Positions 52,055 through 64,000 of a stretch of DNA of 64,000 bases are shown here, one piece after another. How positions within the stretch are numbered: the first letter of the stretch is position 1; every line of letters begins with the position of its first letter. The translations under genes were made by a program, and so were the position numbers. The stretch comes from Pseudo-nitzschia pungens. Lineage: Eukaryota > Bacillariophyta > Bacillariophyceae > Bacillariales > Bacillariaceae. The notes beneath the pieces were generated by a model. The model made no database searches, was not told the DNA's origin, and saw nothing but the letters and a program-made list of their open reading frames with translations. The stretch spans positions 2,019,001 through 2,083,000 of the forward strand of contig CM074758.1 of assembly GCA_037355855.1 (NCBI GenBank). Reading direction: 5' to 3'.

Positions 52055-54176
52055 TCATCGGCGAAAACTTCTGGAATGGCAGTACGAAGAAACATACCTG
52101 TGATTAATTGGAATTTCTGATCTCGATTGCTGTTGCTGTTGCTGTTGTTGTGGTTGCTGTTGTGAGCATTGATTCGGTTTGAGAGACGAACGAAAGGGAG
52201 GACTACCCATAGTATCAGTATTGTTGAAATAGTCCAAGGAACGAGAGTTCAACTGTGATGGGTGATCGTGGCTTTGTTGTTGTTGTTGTTGTTCTGAAAG
52301 GAACGCTTCCTGCTGTTGATATCGCGGATGCGATGAATGGAGATGAAACTGTCGACTCGTTTGCCGATATCGTCCAAATGGTGGCGGATATTTCTGGTAC
52401 CGAGGTTGTTGGCGATGATTGTCAAAACCACCATCTCGATATAGCATGTCTGCGCCGCCATAGTGGGGTACGCTATTGTGTTCACGTGCACCATTGCCAT
52501 GGGGTTGGCTGCGGGGATATGGTGAAGTTGCAACAAACGGTAGAGAGACGTTCGAATGCGGCCTTCCAGAAACGATGGGGGCTCGTTCGGGGACAGTACC
52601 CAAGGGAGATGGAGAGAAGAATGATGGGTCACCATTGCCATTGTATGGGTCTTCCAGCTCCGGAAACTTGTCCTCTCCAACCTGAATCAAAGGTCGCATT
52701 GTTGGCATATCCGGTGTGCGAGACGCATTGGTTTGGTTTCGGTTGAGAAAGAAAGCATTTGCGTTAGTTTCTTCTCGGAAAATTTCGCCGCCAATCCTAG
52801 CTTGGTTACGTGCGTCGCAGAATCCTCGCTGGGGACCACCAGTGTCCAATCCAAACAAAGAGGAGGACACGTGACTCGATGAATAGGGCGATAAAGCAGA
52901 GGGTGTCACTGATGAGGAGTCCCTGGGAAACAACTGCGTGGCAATCTTGGTGCGATGAACGGGTATGCTCGCAGGCAGTGGGAACTGCTCCTGCCTTGAT
53001 TTTTCTCGACTGTGCCCTGTCCGTCCTTTTACTGCTTCGTTGGCTTGTGTTTTTGGGAGAGAAGAAGACAGAGATGAACCAAAAAAACTGCGGAGGACCA
53101 AGCGAGTCCGGCGTTCGATTGGAATTTCCCCGTCCAGAGACCTTTCGTTGGCAGTAGCAATATTCCGGAGGGTACCCATTTCCGACATGAGGAGGTCTGC
53201 TTCTCCTTCCGGCCAGTCAAAGATCTGGGCGAGGCTACGCAATCCTTTCGCCGCGTGACGGGCGGCTGCTGCTTCGATGCCTGCCTCGGTTTGTTCCATC
53301 GTGGTCGCTTCTGAACAAGATGACGGAAGGTAGTTGTTCGCATTCAGGCGACGAAAAAAGATTTGCTTGCGTTTTTTCTTCTCGTGCGTTGTCGAATCCG
53401 CGACTGCAATCAGACTCTTGATAGCCGATTCTGTGTCCGGAAGAAGAATCACGCGAAGGTTCTTGTTCGTGCTTGTCGAGTTCGAAGGCTTTTCCTGCTG
53501 TGTTTGCTCTTGTCTCACTGCCAGTCGCTGCGCTCTATGGAAGTAAGAATTTATGTCGGTGAGTTGTTCCGAAATGTTTGCGACGTGGCTATTGTAATTT
53601 TCCTGGGTGTTGGCAAAAGGGATGACAAAGAGAACCAGGGCGAGCTGAAAGGATGAAAAGAAACCTGACAATCCGTCGAAGTTGTCTTCTTGATTACCAT
53701 CGTCATTATCGTTGTCATTGTCAGTTCCCACTTCTTTCTGATTTTGATTTTGTACATCGTTTGTTTGATTCTCTTTTTCTTTTCGACCTTGCTCCTTCCC
53801 TCGTTCTTCCTTGCCTTTCAATTCCAATAAATCGCACGGATAGTAGACCCGGACCGCGATGCGTTCTGCTGCAAACAGCAAATGAGCTCCCGACAGGGGT
53901 TTTCCCTTGACAATTAGTCGCTTGCAATATGGACGTAGGGCAAATTCCAGATCTTTGTCGTGTTTTGTATTTATTGCGACATTACATTGTGTTGTATCGA
54001 AGTAACGTGAGAAGTACCAAACATATATGCAGATCAATGACAAACTGGACGATACATCAAATCAAGTCGAAAAAGGACGAGGACTGGATTGGACTCGATT
54101 GGAATTTGCGGACTGAATTTAAGTTGCCACAAGCGGTACCTTCATAGGAATCAACTACTGCGGAGATCCGAGCCAT
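52055..54176 (-). CDS. Unrecognised protein with possible helix-hairpin-helix and Gln-rich tail
   Basis: The long open frame has no ATG near its start. Joining a small first exon (54176-54140, starting MARISAVVDSYE) through a 187-bp GT-AG intron to 53952 keeps phase and gives VDSYE/DLEFALRPYCKR, so I propose that start. The region to about residue 230 looks folded: RLIVKGKPLSGAHLLFAAER, QLALVLFVIPFANTQENYNS, NLRVILLPDTESAIKSLIAV. Next, AAKGLRSLAQIFDWPEGEAD with LLMSEMGTLRNIATANERSL resembles a helix-hairpin-helix unit of XPF/ZIP2-type proteins. The remaining ~370 residues are disordered, ending in Gln runs. A meiotic ZIP2/SHOC1-like role is a guess only. The 3' end is uncertain: a GTATGT donor follows the codons PINHR near the stop, so another exon may exist. 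Confidence 0.5.
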
Positions 54177-55377
54177 GGATGTCTCATCCTAATCAATCTT
54201 GTCTTACCAGAAGGCGGATGGTCACTTGCCCGAGAAGCGAGGATAGTAGAAAAGTGGGTTTTCTGCGGTCTATTTCGGGAGATGTATTCCATTACTACTG
54301 TATTATTTTTGTTTGTTTGGGACAGAATGCTGTGCTGGAAACGGAAGAGTCACCGCTGAGTATCTGATTGTTGAAGTGTTTCTGTCACCACAAAGGTTCC
54401 TGCGGTGAGGATCTAGTTGCGAGAACGAAACAATTTTGATTGTTGTTTTCACGATCGAGCTCAAATTCTTCAATATTTTTAAAATTTCAACCAAGACATA
54501 CGTACGGTAGGAATCTCGAAAAAATTACTTTCTTCCGAAGACTTCCCTCCGAGAAATATGTCAGTTTTTCACCTAATCTACCGTATGATCACTAAGATTT
54601 ATCTATTCTCACGCAGTAAGGTTTAGTACGATGGAAATTTGTGGGGGACTTGTAAGCGTTGACCGCATCCGCTTTGGTACGTAAGGTTACCCTATTCTGT
54701 ACGGTATAATACGGTGGTTTTGTAATTCTATCATCCATCACAGATTAGAAAAGCCCTTTCGAAAAATGCGCGGTAAAATAAAAAATACTTCGTAATCATT
54801 AATCATGGATACGGTAAGATTATTGAATATTAGACCCTTAATAGGATAGTTTTAGTATGTTGTACCATAAGGTAGTAAGAACTGTATAAACGTGTTTCCC
54901 AATAAGTAAAGGATAAGGTTACCTAATGAGAGCGGTGAAAGTCGAAATTATCATCATTGGCAGGTCATGGGATTTTCCGATGTAGCGAACTTAAAAGAGT
55001 ACGAAGTAGTAATTACTAAAGTCTAGCTGAAATTTTGCAACAAATTCGTGCAAACGTTTTGTGCCCTTTTTGACTCCCACATGGGGAACGTGGAACTTCT
55101 CGACAAAAAACAAGGATCTTGGTCGCATCACAGATCGAAAACTCGAAAACTTGAAATCTCGGCCGATACTTTTTGCGTTTCTTTATGGAATGATGATGAA
55201 TCAGTCCTTAATGTATTCGTCGAGCGAGGTTTCCTTCGGAAATAATGATGCAAACAACCAATTGCCTTGGCAAGTGAATAGGTCTTCAAATAATTTCGAG
55301 ACAGTAAGGTTGAAGAACACCATCGAATCCGATTGAATCATCAGCTCAGCAAGCACCGAAAAGGACTGCAGCAAGCA
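54177..55377. other. Intergenic
   Basis: Promoter region of both flanking genes, which diverge. It is AT-rich and contains GTACGTAAGGTTACC, CTGTACGGTATAATACGG and GATAAGGTTACC words (54670-54925). A frame at 55048-55245 (+) is not supported. Confidence 0.45.
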
Positions 55378-58101
55378 ATGATAAAACATCTGATGTATTC
55401 GAATTTACTGGCACTAGCCATCGCTCCTACCATCATCCATGGCGTCAAAATTGCCTTTGTTGGAGACACGGGAATTGAGGGTACGAATAGTCGTTGAAAG
55501 CGCAACTTTTTTCGGAAAAGTATCTTTCATCTGGTTCCTGTTATCTTTCTAGTTCTCACGGGTATTTCCGATGGAATCGTCATCCCTACCTTTCAGACCC
55601 GGAGGACAACGGATATGGCCCTCTTACCATGCAAATGATCGATGATGAAGAGGTAGATCTTGTCGTTGATGTTGGTGATTTTGATTATTGGGGGCGTTGT
55701 ACCGAGACATACCAAGTAAAAAATGCTTTAACGATTGATTTGTTGTCTGGGCAAAGCTTGGAAGTCCCTGCAAAGTCAATATTAAAACGTTTAACTTGGC
55801 AAGATGGAAGGCATGGGTCGATGGAAGGATGGGGAATTGGGATACAGCTGGGCAATGAAACGGTTGCAAAATCGAGGACGGTGGGCGTTGATGGCGATTT
55901 ATTCCAGAGCCATGTAGTATCACACGATGCATGGGAAGAAATGAACAGCAATCTCAAGTTCAAAGGGACAAATCGAAAGTGCGACGGCGAACCGTGGGAT
56001 GGTAAGTCTCCTTTGTTGGTGTGAAGATTGAAACCTAACGAACAAGGTCTTCCCTCAGCCTACTTATTCCTTTTATCGTTCGTCGTCAGGCCCATGGATG
56101 TGGAATCAGTTTGTTCGAGATTACTCTTTTGACTTTCTAGGTGCCTCTGGAAATGCTGAGGTCACAGATGCGCCTGATTACGGTAAGTGTCACGAAAACT
56201 CGTACGTTGGTATCTATTTTTCACAGTTCGCATCGGTGCTCAATAAAATTGGGAACAAATCGTATCCCTGCACATCATCGCGCTTGTACCCATAGGGAGC
56301 GCTGAAATTTGGTCAAGTCATCAACAGTATATGCATGAGTTGTACATGGAACGCATATACCACACCAAACGAGGTGCGTGTCATGGATACTGGAATCAGA
56401 CTGACCCCGGAACTGTTGAAGAGTATGGCGAACGATATTCGTGCTTCTACAATAACAATCGCGGAGAAGAACAGTTCCAATTTCTCTTTCTTGGTTGGTG
56501 GCAGGGAAGCAATGAACACACTGATGATGGATCGAGAGAGAGTCGTAGGCAAACTATCGACTTTATTGAGCGGGAATTTAGTTCGGAACGCAGCAAAAAA
56601 GTTCGTTGGCGTTTCTGTATACATCATATGGTAAGTACATTGGATGTCAGACAGTTTTACCACTTGATCAATGAAACTTTCCACTCACTCGGGCACTTTT
56701 TAGACGTCTGCAAAGCTTTCCGGGGGCGGTGGTGTAAACAGGGAAACCATGGTATTAGCACGCATTACGGACGCTTGTCGCAAACACGGAGCGATAATCG
56801 TGGCTGGCCATCACCATATGTATAGCCGTACAACAATGTTAAAGGGTGTAGGCACGGAAGGTGGCGAAGATCCGATCCCAGTAGAAGTTACAAAATATTC
56901 AGGGAAATCAAACTTCGTTATTCAAGAGGGCTCGACAATGGCAATCACCGCAGGGATGGGTGGATACGACGGAGCATGCAATGGGCCATACTGGAATGCG
57001 ACTTGGATGGACAAATGCATATCCCGTCCAAGTGACCATCGTGGTGCAATCATTGCTGAGTTCGATGAAAATGATACGCGGATAGGAACCTTTCGATATA
57101 TGAACTCGATTATGAATGGAAAAGTGGTTGATGAGTTTCAAATAACCAGTAGGTTGCCCGCTTCGAAACCAACACGAAGTCCGACTGGTAAACCTACCGA
57201 GTCTCCTACAGCAGTGGAGACAGAAAAACCAACACCGAGACCAACTGGACCGCCAACAAGTTCACCCATTGTTCCCACTGAATCATTGACGGATGTTGGA
57301 ACACTGAAGTTAACGCCAAGGCCAACAAGAAGACCAACTGGACCGCCAACAAGCGCACCCATTGTTCCCACTGAATCACTGGGGGAGGTCGAAACATGGA
57401 AACTAACGCCAAGGCCAACGAGAAGACCAAGTATGAGACCATTCCAATCGCCTACGGAACAAATTGAGGAAGAACAACAGGATGGAGTTTGCCTCTCAGT
57501 TCGTAAGTTGACACAGCGCATAGAGCGGCATCATGATTCCGATTGGATCATTTTCAAGTTAAACTCTAACCATGCCAACACACCTTGTTCGTTTTTGTTT
57601 CGATGGGGTATTACGACGAACACAGTCGATATTTTGTGTGAAGACGACAGGTTTTCAGAGTTTTGTGACCTAATAGAAGCTTTCGATTTGATCGAGCAAT
57701 TTTCGACCGTTGCAAATGAAGATAGTCTGACGGTATTCGCACCTACGAACGAGGCATTCTACGAATTGGACGATAATGAAGTGTTTAGCCTGAATGTGCT
57801 AACCGATTCTCAGCTCGCTTGGGTTCTATTGTATCATGTGATCAACAAAGAAAGCACTATTCTGAGTTATGATGATCTCACGTGCAAGGCGTTGGTAGAA
57901 ACAGCAAATGGAAGAAGTACAAGAACGATGTGTTTGGGAGGTGAGAAATATCAGAGGGGACCAATGCAGATGGAAAACAAGATCCCAAAGATCATAGCCT
58001 CGGACATAAAGGCCTGCAATGGAGTCATCCATGTGTTGAACAACGTTATTTTGCCAAATCTAAATCAAATACCTTCTGGAAACACGACCGATATCCGCTG
58101 A
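55378..58101 (+). CDS. Secreted metallophosphatase fused to a fasciclin (FAS1) domain
   Basis: Five exons: 55378-55480, 55597-56001, 56090-56182, 56296-56630 and 56704-58101; introns of 116, 88, 113 and 73 bp, all GT-AG; 777 residues in one frame. A signal peptide (about 1-22) leads into a calcineurin-like phosphoesterase: GDTG (D30), GDFDYW (D62, Y65), GNAE (N191), a HH at 310-311 and GHHHM (347-351), the order seen in purple-acid-type phosphatases. The usual GNH motif has Ala192 in place of His. Residues about 465-568 are Pro/Thr-rich repeats (PTRRPTGPPTS-like). Residues about 608-770 form a FAS1 domain (SLTVFAPTNEAFYEL, WVLLYHVI, ACNGVIHVLNNVILPN). It probably acts at the cell surface, in phosphate scavenging or wall attachment. 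Confidence 0.88.
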
Positions 58102-59011
58102 CCCTCGAAGGCTGAACAATCAACTTCATCCACAATCTGAACCAAAAAAAAACATAGAAGAGTAAAAAATAACCTAACATCCCATTCTCAATTCAAAGAC
58201 ACTGAAATTTGAACCCTATCAGAAGTTTGGACAAAGATCGTATCGAAGGTGACTTTCTTTTATATTTATTTCGGTTCCTTGACACAAGTCCAGTTTTGAA
58301 GACCAGGCAAGTGATGAAGGCACTGGGGTAGTTGCCAATATCGAAAAAATGTAGAATCGTCGTGTATCATACTGCAGAAATCAAGGGCAACGGAACAACC
58401 AAGCCTTCAGGGTCACACAATGTTTGGAAGTTGAGTCAATTCCAAGATTCTTCAAGGTGTTTAAATGAAGACCTTCTGCTGTCAAACCAAATTAGAAAAT
58501 GGAAACTTACTTACTTGAGCTTCCACCTTCTCACCTGCATATTATGGGAACAGAACAATCAGGAAATACACACATCTTACAAACGTTTTAGCATTATTCT
58601 TTAACTCCCTCTACAGAAAGAATGGCCTTGATCATCAGTATTATTTCATCTATTATTTTTCTCAAAATAATAAAAATATGAGGATTTTTCCTTCTGCCGT
58701 CACATGTCCTTGGTAATAGTACGTACTTCGTACTAAGTACTCGTACTGTTTACTATTCGTTGCCTTCTCAGAGTTTTTCATATTTTTCTGTTTTTAGAGA
58801 TAACTTACTGTATTCTGAAAAAAAGAATGATAATATCAATAACAACTCTCGTCTTCAATCTGTCAACAACACCATGGACTTGCAACATCGACAACAATCA
58901 ACGAAACAAAAGGAATGATACCTGGGACTTGTTGCTTTGTTGGTGAAGTGCACTCTCGATCTTTGTTCTAGTCTCCCTCAGTACGACCTGAAAGATTGAG
59001 CATCGGTAAGC
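58102..59011. other. Intergenic
   Basis: No supported gene. A GTACGTACTTCGTACTAAGTACTCGTAC cluster (in part) lies at 58719-58748. The right part is the promoter and leader of SGF29. Confidence 0.45.
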
Positions 59012-61263
59012 ATGTCATCGGGCAATATCCCTCCAGGGTACAATCCCAACTATCTTGGTACACCCAACGGCGCAGCGCAGGCAACTCCTCCCGGCGGTTA
59101 CTACCAACGGACCGATTTTGTGCCGCCTCCAGCCTTATCGGCGACAGCGCCAGTTCGAAGTAGTATGACTGGATCGCAACCGGCGCCCCAAACAAAAGGT
59201 AGTAAATTTCAGTCTACGAGCAAGGGAGGAATTCAAAAGCTATCGAAATCGAAGTCGTCTAGCAGCAGTGGTAGCAAGGCATCGGGGGGAGGCAGTGGCA
59301 ACAAAGCATCGTCAAAAGGTGGTGCTTCAAGCAGCAAATCAGGCACCTCATCCGTTTCGACTTCTCGACAAGTTCCCGGAAACACGACACTCGAATTCAA
59401 TACACCGAAACAAAACCAGATGCTTTCTCAATGCGATCACGTCGATCGCACGATTTGGGCAACTCGTGTGTTGTGGGGAGGAAATGCGGTCAACGGTTTC
59501 CTTCGAGCGACGGCAACTGCGCAACGAATCAAAAAGCAACGAGCGCGGCAAAATAATTCTACAAAGATGAGCAGAGCCGCAAAAGCAGCCTCCGCTTCTG
59601 GTGCTGCTCTCAACTCTACTACCGGTGACGACAACAAGAAAGGGGCAACGGGAAGCGGACCTGCTGGAATGTCGAATGCAAAATCGGGGATTAGTGGCGG
59701 CGGCAGTGGTTCGAAATCGAAAGAGGTATTCAATCAGCAGGAGGAAGAATTGTTGAAAAAAGAAATCATGAATCCCAGAACAGCGAAAAAGTTGAAGGGT
59801 GAACTGGAAGCAGGGCTCACCTTTTGTGCGACTGTCTGCAACGTGTTGAGAGGTGTATTGTTCGATATTGATCCCTCCTTGTCGCCATCCTTGCCACCAC
59901 ACTTAAATCTACAGCACGAAAAACCACCACCCGCTCACACATTTTTGATTCCCTCACCTCCGCCGCCGGGATCGCAACTTCAACGATCCACGGGTATCGG
60001 CACAGGAAGTAAAGTAACGAAGGGAAGTTCCAAATCAAAAGGGGCGAATGCAGCCAGTGCAAAAGCTGGATCGAACAAAAATTCGGCACTTTCAAAGCAG
60101 CAACTGCAGCAATCTGCTTCGACACCAACGACAAAGACGTCACCAGGCGACCCAGGCAGCTCCACCCTCCGAAGGCTTCGCAAAACTAGCAAAAAGAATA
60201 AAATCCAATCGATTGCCAACGAACCGGGCTTTGTCAACCTTCCACCAGAAGTCGATGCTGCTAATGGCAACAAACGGACGTGTACGAAAAAAGAATATCA
60301 GCACCGGGTTTTCCAACTTTTGCGCTACAGGGATCTGAAGCAGGGGGATTATTGTGCCGCTCGATTGTCGTCTCGTGATTGGTGGATTCTGGCCAAGGTT
60401 CTGAAGGACTACAAGACTACCAGTCTGGCTCCAATTTACAAGTCGTCACCACTAGAGTTTTTGTCCATGTCAGACACTCGCCGGGATATGCTCTTTCAAA
60501 AGGCACGAGTTTTACTCAAGGATGCGGAAGACCAGCACTCGCATACACCCGGCAACCAAGTTGTAAGAAGTCTCGTCTTGCCACTTCCAAGAAGCTCCGC
60601 GGAGGCAAACGAATGGGCAAGCAAACTCATCAAAAAGGGAAGTCGTGTATATGCCATGTATCCAGAAACGACAGTCCTGTATGCCGCAACCGTAATAGAT
60701 AGCACCACGTATTGTCGAGGCGACGACGACATTATTGTAGTGCAATTTGACGAGGAAGAAGCCGATTTGATGACTGGAAAGTTTCCGTCCTATCATGTAA
60801 GTGAACTATAGTTACTCGTGAGAGAAATAATCATTGAAGTTGAATTCGTAAAGAAGACAGGATGTTTTGTCATTCTTTGAACCCCAGTCTTCTCTTTTTC
60901 CGTTCTAACCGTTCCGGCTATCGTCTCCCATTGAAGATTCCTGCGCGTTTTGTTACTTTGATTCCACGAGAATCCCCGGCTTCACAAGCAGGACGCGGTG
61001 CCGGTAATGGGACGAAATCGAATACCAGTGCTGTCACAAGTTCATCATCTGGCAGCAAACGCAAGGCATCGTCGGCCTCTGCTGGGAGTTCCAACAAAAG
61101 GAAGTCTAGTGCTTCAAATGCAAGTGGTGCCAGCACTGATGGGCTTTTGCTGGATGCGTTCGGCGACTTGGGGGCTGGGGGATTCGACGACTTGGATCTT
61201 GATTTTGAGAAGCCATTGGACGAGCACGAACAGGGGGATCAGGGATTCGATCCGTTTGGGTAA
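59012..61263 (+). CDS. SGF29: SAGA-associated factor 29 (SGF29) with tandem Tudor domain
   Basis: Two exons, 59012-60796 and 60937-61263; a 140-bp GTAAGT...AAG phase-0 intron joins KFPSYH/IPARFVTLIP and the product has 703 residues. The first 400 residues are Ser/Gly/Lys-rich, with two more ordered helical parts (QMLSQCDHVDRTIWATRVLW; EEELLKKEIMNPRTAKKLKG). The C-terminal SGF29 domain starts at about 445: GDYCAARLSSRDWWILAKVL, then VLPLPRSS, KKGSRVYAMYPETTVLYAAT and VVQFDEEEADLMTGKFPSYH. In SGF29 this double Tudor unit reads histone H3 K4 methylation and recruits SAGA. The last 90 residues after the domain are Ser/Ala-rich and end in an acidic segment, an extra tail not seen in animals or yeast. 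ADA2 of the same complex lies at 27793. Confidence 0.92.
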
Positions 61264-61764
61264 ATTGAGCTGCGTACGGAGGGATTTCGATTTACCTTCT
61301 CTCGCCGCACTACGTGTAGTGGTCCTGTGAGCGTTAGAACTGTAACAAATTACTATCAATTTTAAAATCTGTTTCATTTGTAAAGCGATGATCTATTTGA
61401 AATTATGTGTGCTCTATTCAGTTCAAAATGTTAGTCAGACTGTTCGCTTCATGCGATGCAGGACAGATATACAGGATTTCCAAACAACATGGATTGCTGG
61501 CGATCGCAGATGCTTTTTGAGGGAGTACTTCAAACTGTGAGTTGCAGCCAAAAAAGAGACCATGGCATTCCCCCAAATTCTTTTACTACAAATGTGGTTG
61601 CTCATTCCCAGAAACGTCACAGCTAGTACTGAGACTGCATTTAAAAAGGATGCTGTGAGTGAGCACCAATTGTTTTCGTCGTCCTCCTCTCTCACGGGTT
61701 GCTGACATGTCTTTCTTGTCATCCAGGTTTTCCTACTGTTGGATCTAAACTTCTCAAGACAAAC
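61264..61764. other. Tail-to-tail intergenic region
   Basis: It lies between the SGF29 and PPR gene ends. No supported gene. Confidence 0.45.
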
Positions 61765-64000
61765 CTACGACGTTTGACGCGACCTTGTTACAACGTTGCA
61801 TCGCCAGGATTGTGGTATGTCGTCGAGTGTGACTTCATCTTTGTTCGATGCACCAACGTCGGATAGAAGATCACGGTACAAGTCTTCGGGAGCTGCCTCT
61901 CTCAGTCGCGACAAAAACATTTCTCCCACTTGTCCATCCTCTTTGCATTGGTGAAACGTGTTTACGATTATTTCTCGCAATGAGGGGTCATCTTCCGCGG
62001 AAAGTAGATTTGAGCAAGCTCTCATGAACGTGGAATAACTTAGTTCGGTCGGTTGGCCATAGTCAGAAGATTGCAATTCTTTTAGCGTAAAAATTGCTGT
62101 ATCCAAAGCTTTGCGTTTTGTCTTGGTATCCATTGATACCTCCGACGAAGCGGCGGCGTTCAGCACAGTATTGTATGTTAATGTATTCGGTTTTGCTCCC
62201 TTGTAACCTGACTGATAAAGCTTATCCATGCGTCTCAGTATTCTCAAAGATTTCTGTGCTTTCGTTTCACTATGACTGTTCGTAATAGCGTTTATGACGA
62301 GGTGAAACGTTCTGTCGTTGGGTCGAATTTCGATTTCACCCTGTGTGCCGTTCCGCATAGTCATACGATCCAAATACTTCACAGTCATATTTTCAGCAAC
62401 ACGCGTTCCGGATTTCGCCCAACTAGTCATTACCCTATTGTACGTGGCGATGTTCGGCGCTACAGTTGAATCTCCCATTGCATGCATTTCTTCCATTTCC
62501 TTCAAGAGAGCATCGGCTTTCCTTGATGCCATCAGTCCACCACCAGATTTCGACCACGCATCAATGACATGATTGTATACGAGTCGAGTAGGTTTCATAT
62601 ATGTTTTTCCAGACTCGTACTGCTCCTTCATTCGTCGCAGAAGATTTTCCGCACGTTCGGCGGCATCCGGCTCCCCACTGCGTGCTAAGGTGACAATAAC
62701 GGAAGTGTAAGAAACGACGTCCGCTTTAGCGTTCTTGAAAATTCCGTTTCTGTAAGCGATTTCCATATATTCAAGGAGGTTTTCCGCAAGTAGAGAGGTG
62801 CCTGTTTTGGTGCTTCGAGAAAGCGCTGCAAATACTTGATTGAACGAAAAGATGTCTGGTTCGTACTTGCTATCATTTCTAATGAACGAACGGAGAACTT
62901 TCACCGCTTCCCATGCTGCGCCCGGTGCGTGCGACCTGCACCAGGCCTCGATCACGACATTGTAACTAAATTTATTGGGCCGAAACCTGATTTCTCCTTT
63001 CTCGTATCTTTCTTCCAAAGAAACTAATAGATCGTTCGCACGCTCTGCGTACTCAGGGTTCATTTGAGATTGCATCGATAGTGCATGAAGATGGGTATTG
63101 TAAGAAACGAGATCTGCGGGAGCGTTTCTCGAGTACTCCATGTACTCCAACAGCTCCGTTGTCCGGTTGACGGCCGCTGGATTTTTGGATTTCACCCAGG
63201 CAGACATGATGGAATTCAGAACAACCGTGTTCGGTTCGACGTTTGGTTCATCCTCGATTTCTTTCAACAGCTCTTCCGCCCGAACAACAGCATGCGATTT
63301 CATCCCCGACGCACTCCACGCCGAAATCACGGACGAGTAAGTCACAACGTCCCTGGGGGCTTGCATTTCTTCGAGTATTCGATCGGCATGCTCCGCCGTC
63401 TGTCGTCCTCGTTTCGCTGTAGCAGGCAATTTCAATGAATCGGTTTGGATGAGAAAAGGAATGAGAGCGGCTCTCTATATCGCCGTACTCCATTTTAAAA
63501 TCGGAAGAAACTCCTCATACTATGACCTACCTAACGTCCACGCCTTGATGGCTATGTTGTAACAAACAGTGTCCGGCATTTCTCCGATCGAGACCATGTG
63601 ACGCAAAATTCCTTCGGCTAGAACCCCCGCATTGCTATTGCGACTATTCGCATACGCATTCAACAATCGCATGTAGTACTTTCGAGCAGGTTTTGCTTCG
63701 GTGTTTCGTCCCGTTTTCGAAAGGTACTCCATCCATGCTAGAAAACGCCGAGCAGGGGCCAAGCCTTCGACCTTGAGAACAACATCGAAGACCAGGCCAA
63801 AGGACTCTTCGTTCGGTTGAACAGTCTTGACATTTTCCGAGGTGCCTGCATTCACAACAGCAGCTTCGTAGTTTTCTTGCAGACGCACTAAAATTTCGCG
63901 AGCACGCTGCGCTGCGGCCACCGGAGCCATGGACGAACCCGAAGACTCGTTATTATTGTACTGCGGGTTCTTTTTGTAATTCGTTGCAAACAGTGCAACG
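61765..64000 (-). CDS. Pentatricopeptide repeat (PPR) protein, 5' end off the window
   Basis: Two visible exons: 64000-63531 (open to the window edge) and 63416-61765, with a 114-bp GTAGGT...CAG intron; the joint reads AIKAWTLA/KRGRQTAEHA. An ATG at 63930 could be the start, but the frame stays open to 64000, so I expect more upstream. There are nine or ten 35-40-residue helical repeats in P-type style, e.g. DVVTYSSVISAWSASG, NTVVLNSIMSAWVKSK, ADVVSYTSVIVTLARSG and NTLTYNTVLNAAASSE. PPR proteins bind RNA base by base and act in mitochondrial or plastid RNA processing. The many inserts between repeats (YGQPTELSYS, RYEKGEIRFRPNKFSYN) resemble the diatom group with an A-W-S/C-x-S pattern after the first helix. 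The targeting peptide is not in view. Confidence 0.88.

Overview
The window is a piece of a diatom nuclear genome. The evidence is a light-harvesting protein with the diatom plastid-targeting cleavage motif (SAAAFTP), short GT-AG introns (73-247 bp), large membrane proteins with Pro-Thr-Ser repeat stalks, a two-domain secreted phosphatase, and a eukaryote-only gene set (SAGA subunits, Qa-SNARE, POL5, RINT1). A raphid pennate is my guess, but nothing in the sequence fixes the genus. I rebuilt gene models by joining open frames at GT-AG sites; where several exons join without a frame break and the joint restores a known motif, I treat the model as strong.

Layout. 1-6.7 kb: truncated EEP-family nuclease/phosphatase (-), CCCH/DEDDh/RRM RNA exonuclease (-), MBD4-like DNA glycosylase (+), candidate REC114-like meiotic protein (-). 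7.07-11.93 kb: an intact-looking 4.85-kb Tc1/mariner-superfamily transposon with 284-bp identical terminal inverted repeats, TA target duplication, a DD38E transposase and a second, convergent ORF for an unfamiliar Cys-rich protein. 12.5-17.8 kb: six-exon SNF2 helicase of the ERCC6L2 type (-). 18.3-31 kb: DUF985 cupin (+), ETF beta subunit (+), LHCR-type antenna protein (-), LYR-motif protein (-), AKR7-like aldo-keto reductase (+), ADA2 (-). 31.6-41 kb: DUF4239 membrane protein (-), RINT1/Tip20 (+), POL5/MYBBP1A (-). 41.3-50.1 kb: LRR receptor-like protein (+), syntaxin-18/Ufe1-like Qa-SNARE (+), SWEET sugar transporter (-). 50.3-51.4 kb: a 1.06-kb non-autonomous element with ~150-bp inverted repeats and 10-bp target duplications, Mutator-like in form. 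52-64 kb: unrecognised Gln-rich protein (-), secreted metallophosphatase-fasciclin fusion (+), SGF29 (+), and a PPR protein (-) running off the right edge.

How genes relate. There are no operons; most genes are separated by 0.3-1.5 kb and several are head-to-head pairs that probably share promoters. Two pairs act in the same machine but lie tens of kb or about 11 kb apart: ADA2 and SGF29 (SAGA histone acetyltransferase module), and RINT1 and the syntaxin-18-like SNARE (Golgi-to-ER tethering and fusion). MBD4-like glycosylase, ERCC6L2-like helicase and the REC114 candidate are DNA repair or recombination genes in the first 18 kb. Intergenic DNA is unusually rich in words built from GTAAGGTTAC and GTACCGGTAC. 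I found no tRNA, rRNA or CRISPR.
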